6,466 bases of DNA from an uncultured Tepidimonas sp. (GTDB lineage Bacteria; Pseudomonadota; Gammaproteobacteria; Burkholderiales; Burkholderiaceae_C): contig CALEDU010000245.1 in NCBI GenBank assembly GCA_937949455.1, positions 1-6,466 on the forward strand, written 5' to 3'. The translations under genes and the position numbers were made by a program. Positions 5,303-6,466 of the stretch are shown here, piece after piece. Position 1 is the stretch's first letter, and the number at the start of each line of letters is the position of its first letter. The notes beneath the pieces were generated by a model. The model was given only the letters and a program-made list of their open reading frames with translations. It was not told the origin of the DNA and searched no databases.

Positions 5303-5896
5303 TTACTCGATGGGTGCGTGGGTTGGTGAAAGTTGAGCTGCATCGCCAGCGCGCTGGCGATGCAGCTCGGCGAAGCGGGCCGGCGGCATGCGCCCCAGAC
5401 TGCTGTGTGGTCGAACCTCGTTGTAGTCTTGCCGCCAGATGGCCGCGGCCGCCCGGGCCTGGTGCAAGGCCTCGAACCAGCACTCGTTCAAGTGCTCGTC
5501 GCGGAACTTGCCGTTCAAGCTCTCGATGTAGCCGTTCTGCATGGGTCGCCCCGGCTGGATCAGGATGTGGCGGATGCCATGTGCCTGTGTCCACGCCATG
5601 AACGCCCGACTGGTGAACTCCGGCCCGTTGTCGGTTCGTACTGCCTTCGGATACCCCCGAAACAGTGCAGCGCGGTCCAGGACGCGGGTGACGTATTGGC
5701 CTGAGATGCCGAAGTCCACCACGATGTCCACGCTCTCATGGCTGAAGTCGTCGGCAATGGTGAGGGACTTCAAGCGCCGCCCGCCTGAGAGGCTGTCGCT
5801 CACAAAATCCATGCTCCACACCTCGCTGACTGTCTGCGCCAGTTGCAGTGGCACACGCTCGTTGACGGGCCGCTTGCCCTTCTTGCGCCGGCGCAC
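5303..5896 (-). pseudogene. OrfB transposase of IS3 family, N-terminal part deleted
   Basis: This frame encodes the C-terminal 197 residues or so of an IS3 OrfB. The integrase core is complete: D30 in WSMDF, D89 in VRTDNGPEF and E125 in NGYIESLNGK, with the expected 35 residues between the second D and the E. The end is typical (DYNEVRPHSSLG, then the C-terminus). The usual first 75-80 residues of OrfB are missing. Homology-like sequence starts with ANLAVRRRKK (about 5908). Upstream the same frame soon meets a TGA inside orfA. The only start is a GTG (5896) without a Shine-Dalgarno, so independent translation is doubtful. Transposase activity is probably lost. Confidence 0.85.
5335..5368. repeat. 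Perfect 34-bp palindrome near the 3' end of orfB
   Basis: Arm GAGCTGCATCGCCAGCG (5335-5351) is followed with no spacer by its exact reverse complement (5352-5368). It lies within the last 25 codons of orfB, so both strands encode the same peptide, ELHRQRAGDAA. No T-run follows on either side, which argues against a simple terminator. Confidence 0.9.
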
Positions 5897-6147
5897 GGCC
5901 AGGTTGGCTTGCCGAGCATGTCCAGGTGGGCCTCAGCCAGCAACCGCTTGAGCTTGGCGTTCTCGGATTCGAGCTCGCGCAGGCGCTGGGCTTCAGAGAC
6001 CTGCATGCCGCCGAACCTGGCGCGCCACTTGTAGAAAGTGGCGTCGCTGAAACCACCGTTGCGGCACAGCTCCTTGATCGGCATGCCGGCTTCGGCTTGT
6101 TTGAGGAACCCGATGATCTGTTCCTCGGTGAATCTGCTCTTCTTCAT
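5800..6147 (-). pseudogene. OrfA of IS3-family element, truncated and fused to out-of-frame orfB sequence
   Basis: The N-terminal 76 residues or so are a typical IS3 OrfA. The helix-turn-helix includes TEEQIIGFLKQAEAG and GGFSDATFYKWRARFGG, followed by a leucine-zipper-like coiled coil (RLRELESENAKLKRLLAEAHLDM). After the Met at 5920-5918 the family sequence stops, and the frame continues through orfB DNA in the wrong frame to a stop at 5800. The junction lies at 5909-5917. I prefer the start at 6147 (MKKSRF), which has AGGAG ten bases upstream. The ATG at 6156 is only one base from that site. The fusion could still bind the IS end, but this is speculative. Confidence 0.8.
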
Positions 6148-6192
6148 GTCCGCCATTCTCCTGTTGGTTGACGGACTTCACTAGCTTCAGCT

Positions 6193-6218
6193 TGGTACGG
6201 CTGGTGGGGGGCAGGTCA
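6193..6218 (-). repeat. Right terminal inverted repeat of the IS3-family element
   Basis: Read inward on the minus strand it begins TGACCTGCCCCCC and later has CGTACCA, matching the left end. It lies about 45-70 bases upstream of the orfA start and would hold the transposase promoter, although I see no clear -35/-10 pair. Confidence 0.8.
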
Positions 6219-6466
6219 ACCTGGGGCAGTGCCTTCAACATCGGCGGGGCCGGCGTGCACCGCAACATCTCGCTCCTGCTGCCTGGCAGCCCGAGCACAC
6301 AGACCATTGGCGCCAACTTCCACAACGGCCCGTCGATCGTGGTGAACATGGAGGGGCCCGGAACCGAGGATGGCGTAAGCGTGCGTATCACGGCGCCGGG
6401 CGGCACCGCCACGACATCGGTCGCGCCGCGTCTCGCCCGTACGACCCCCGGCAACTGGCGTTTCGA
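6219..6466 (+). CDS. Partial gene of unknown function, 5' end cut off by the IS element
   Basis: From the IS border an open plus-strand frame of 82 codons runs off the window with no stop. It starts TWGSAFNIGGAGVHRN and ends near TTPGNWRF. Third codon positions are almost all G or C, as in the real genes here, so it is probably true coding sequence. The residues are rich in Gly, Thr, Ser and Asn with short alternating hydrophobic runs (ISLLL, SIVVNM, VSVRITA), suggesting a beta-rich protein such as a surface or phage-tail structural protein; I do not recognise a family. No native start is present: the frame enters the IS, where a GTG (6204) in the inverted repeat is the nearest candidate. No matching N-terminal half is seen left of the IS. 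Confidence 0.5.

Larger units (their letters stand above)
5251..6218 (-). mobile_element. IS3-family insertion sequence (probably IS407 group), internally deleted
   Basis: Terminal inverted repeats bound the element. Both ends read TGACCTGCCCCC inward, and both regain identity at CGTACCA. Inside, on the minus strand, are an OrfA-type helix-turn-helix protein and the integrase-core part of OrfB, in different frames as usual for IS3. The whole is 968 bp, whereas IS407-group elements I know of are about 1.2 kb. The missing part lies between orfA and orfB. The flanking four bases differ (GAAG on the left, ACCT on the right), so no target duplication is visible. The group assignment comes from recognising OrfA (KKSRFTEEQIIGFLKQAE) and OrfB sequence, not from a search. 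Confidence 0.9.

Noticed and set aside
5993..6454. Minus-strand ORF of 153 codons spanning the right IS end
   Set aside because: It crosses the IS border and reads orfA in the wrong frame. The plus-strand frame to the right has better codon bias.
1..6466. CRISPR array, tRNA, rRNA or tandem repeats
   Set aside because: No regularly spaced direct repeats and no tRNA- or rRNA-like segments were noticed on either strand.

Overview
The window looks like a chromosomal piece of a GC-rich betaproteobacterium of the order Burkholderiales, plausibly Alcaligenaceae-like. The basis is the hpf-ptsN-hprK cluster, a proteobacterial-type Fur, strong G/C bias at third codon positions, and protein sequences resembling remembered Bordetella and Burkholderia homologues. 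No database search was possible, so this placement is by recognition.

Left part (1-2600). fur (98-538, +) runs head-on into a minus-strand cluster read right to left: hpf (2477-2145), ptsN (2015-1545) and hprK (1507-557). These encode a short ribosome hibernation factor, the nitrogen-PTS protein EIIA-Ntr and HPr kinase/phosphorylase. This is the core of the betaproteobacterial rpoN-hpf-ptsN-hprK-rapZ neighbourhood, but rpoN and rapZ are not at its edges here. The cluster carries several RNA-level signals. There is a sigma70-like promoter 84 bases before hpf, followed by a terminator-like hairpin with six U's inside the hpf leader. A second terminator-like hairpin lies between hpf and ptsN. 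A ten-codon ORF overlaps the ptsN start, a hairpin covers the ptsN Shine-Dalgarno, and another hairpin sits between ptsN and hprK.

Middle part (2688-5091, +). A patatin-like phospholipase is followed by corA (4105-5091), a Mg2+/Co2+ transporter. The 187-base gap between them is the most interesting stretch. It holds an extended -10 promoter overlapping the patatin stop codon, a 16-codon upstream ORF with a good Shine-Dalgarno, a long hairpin whose 5' arm lies inside that ORF, a competing downstream hairpin, a possible alternative pairing that masks the corA Shine-Dalgarno, and a C-rich, G-poor tract like a Rho loading site. Together this suggests a leader-peptide-controlled corA leader, analogous in logic to corL-corA of Salmonella but without obvious sequence relation.

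Right part (5092-6466). After 159 bases without a gene comes a 968-bp IS3-family element, probably IS407 group, with recognisable terminal inverted repeats (5251-6218). It is internally deleted: the end of orfA is joined to the middle of orfB. It has no visible target duplication, and a perfect 34-bp palindrome lies near the end of orfB. Right of the element an open plus-strand frame with strong coding bias, without its own start, runs off the window. It is probably the remnant of an unidentified gene cut by the element.
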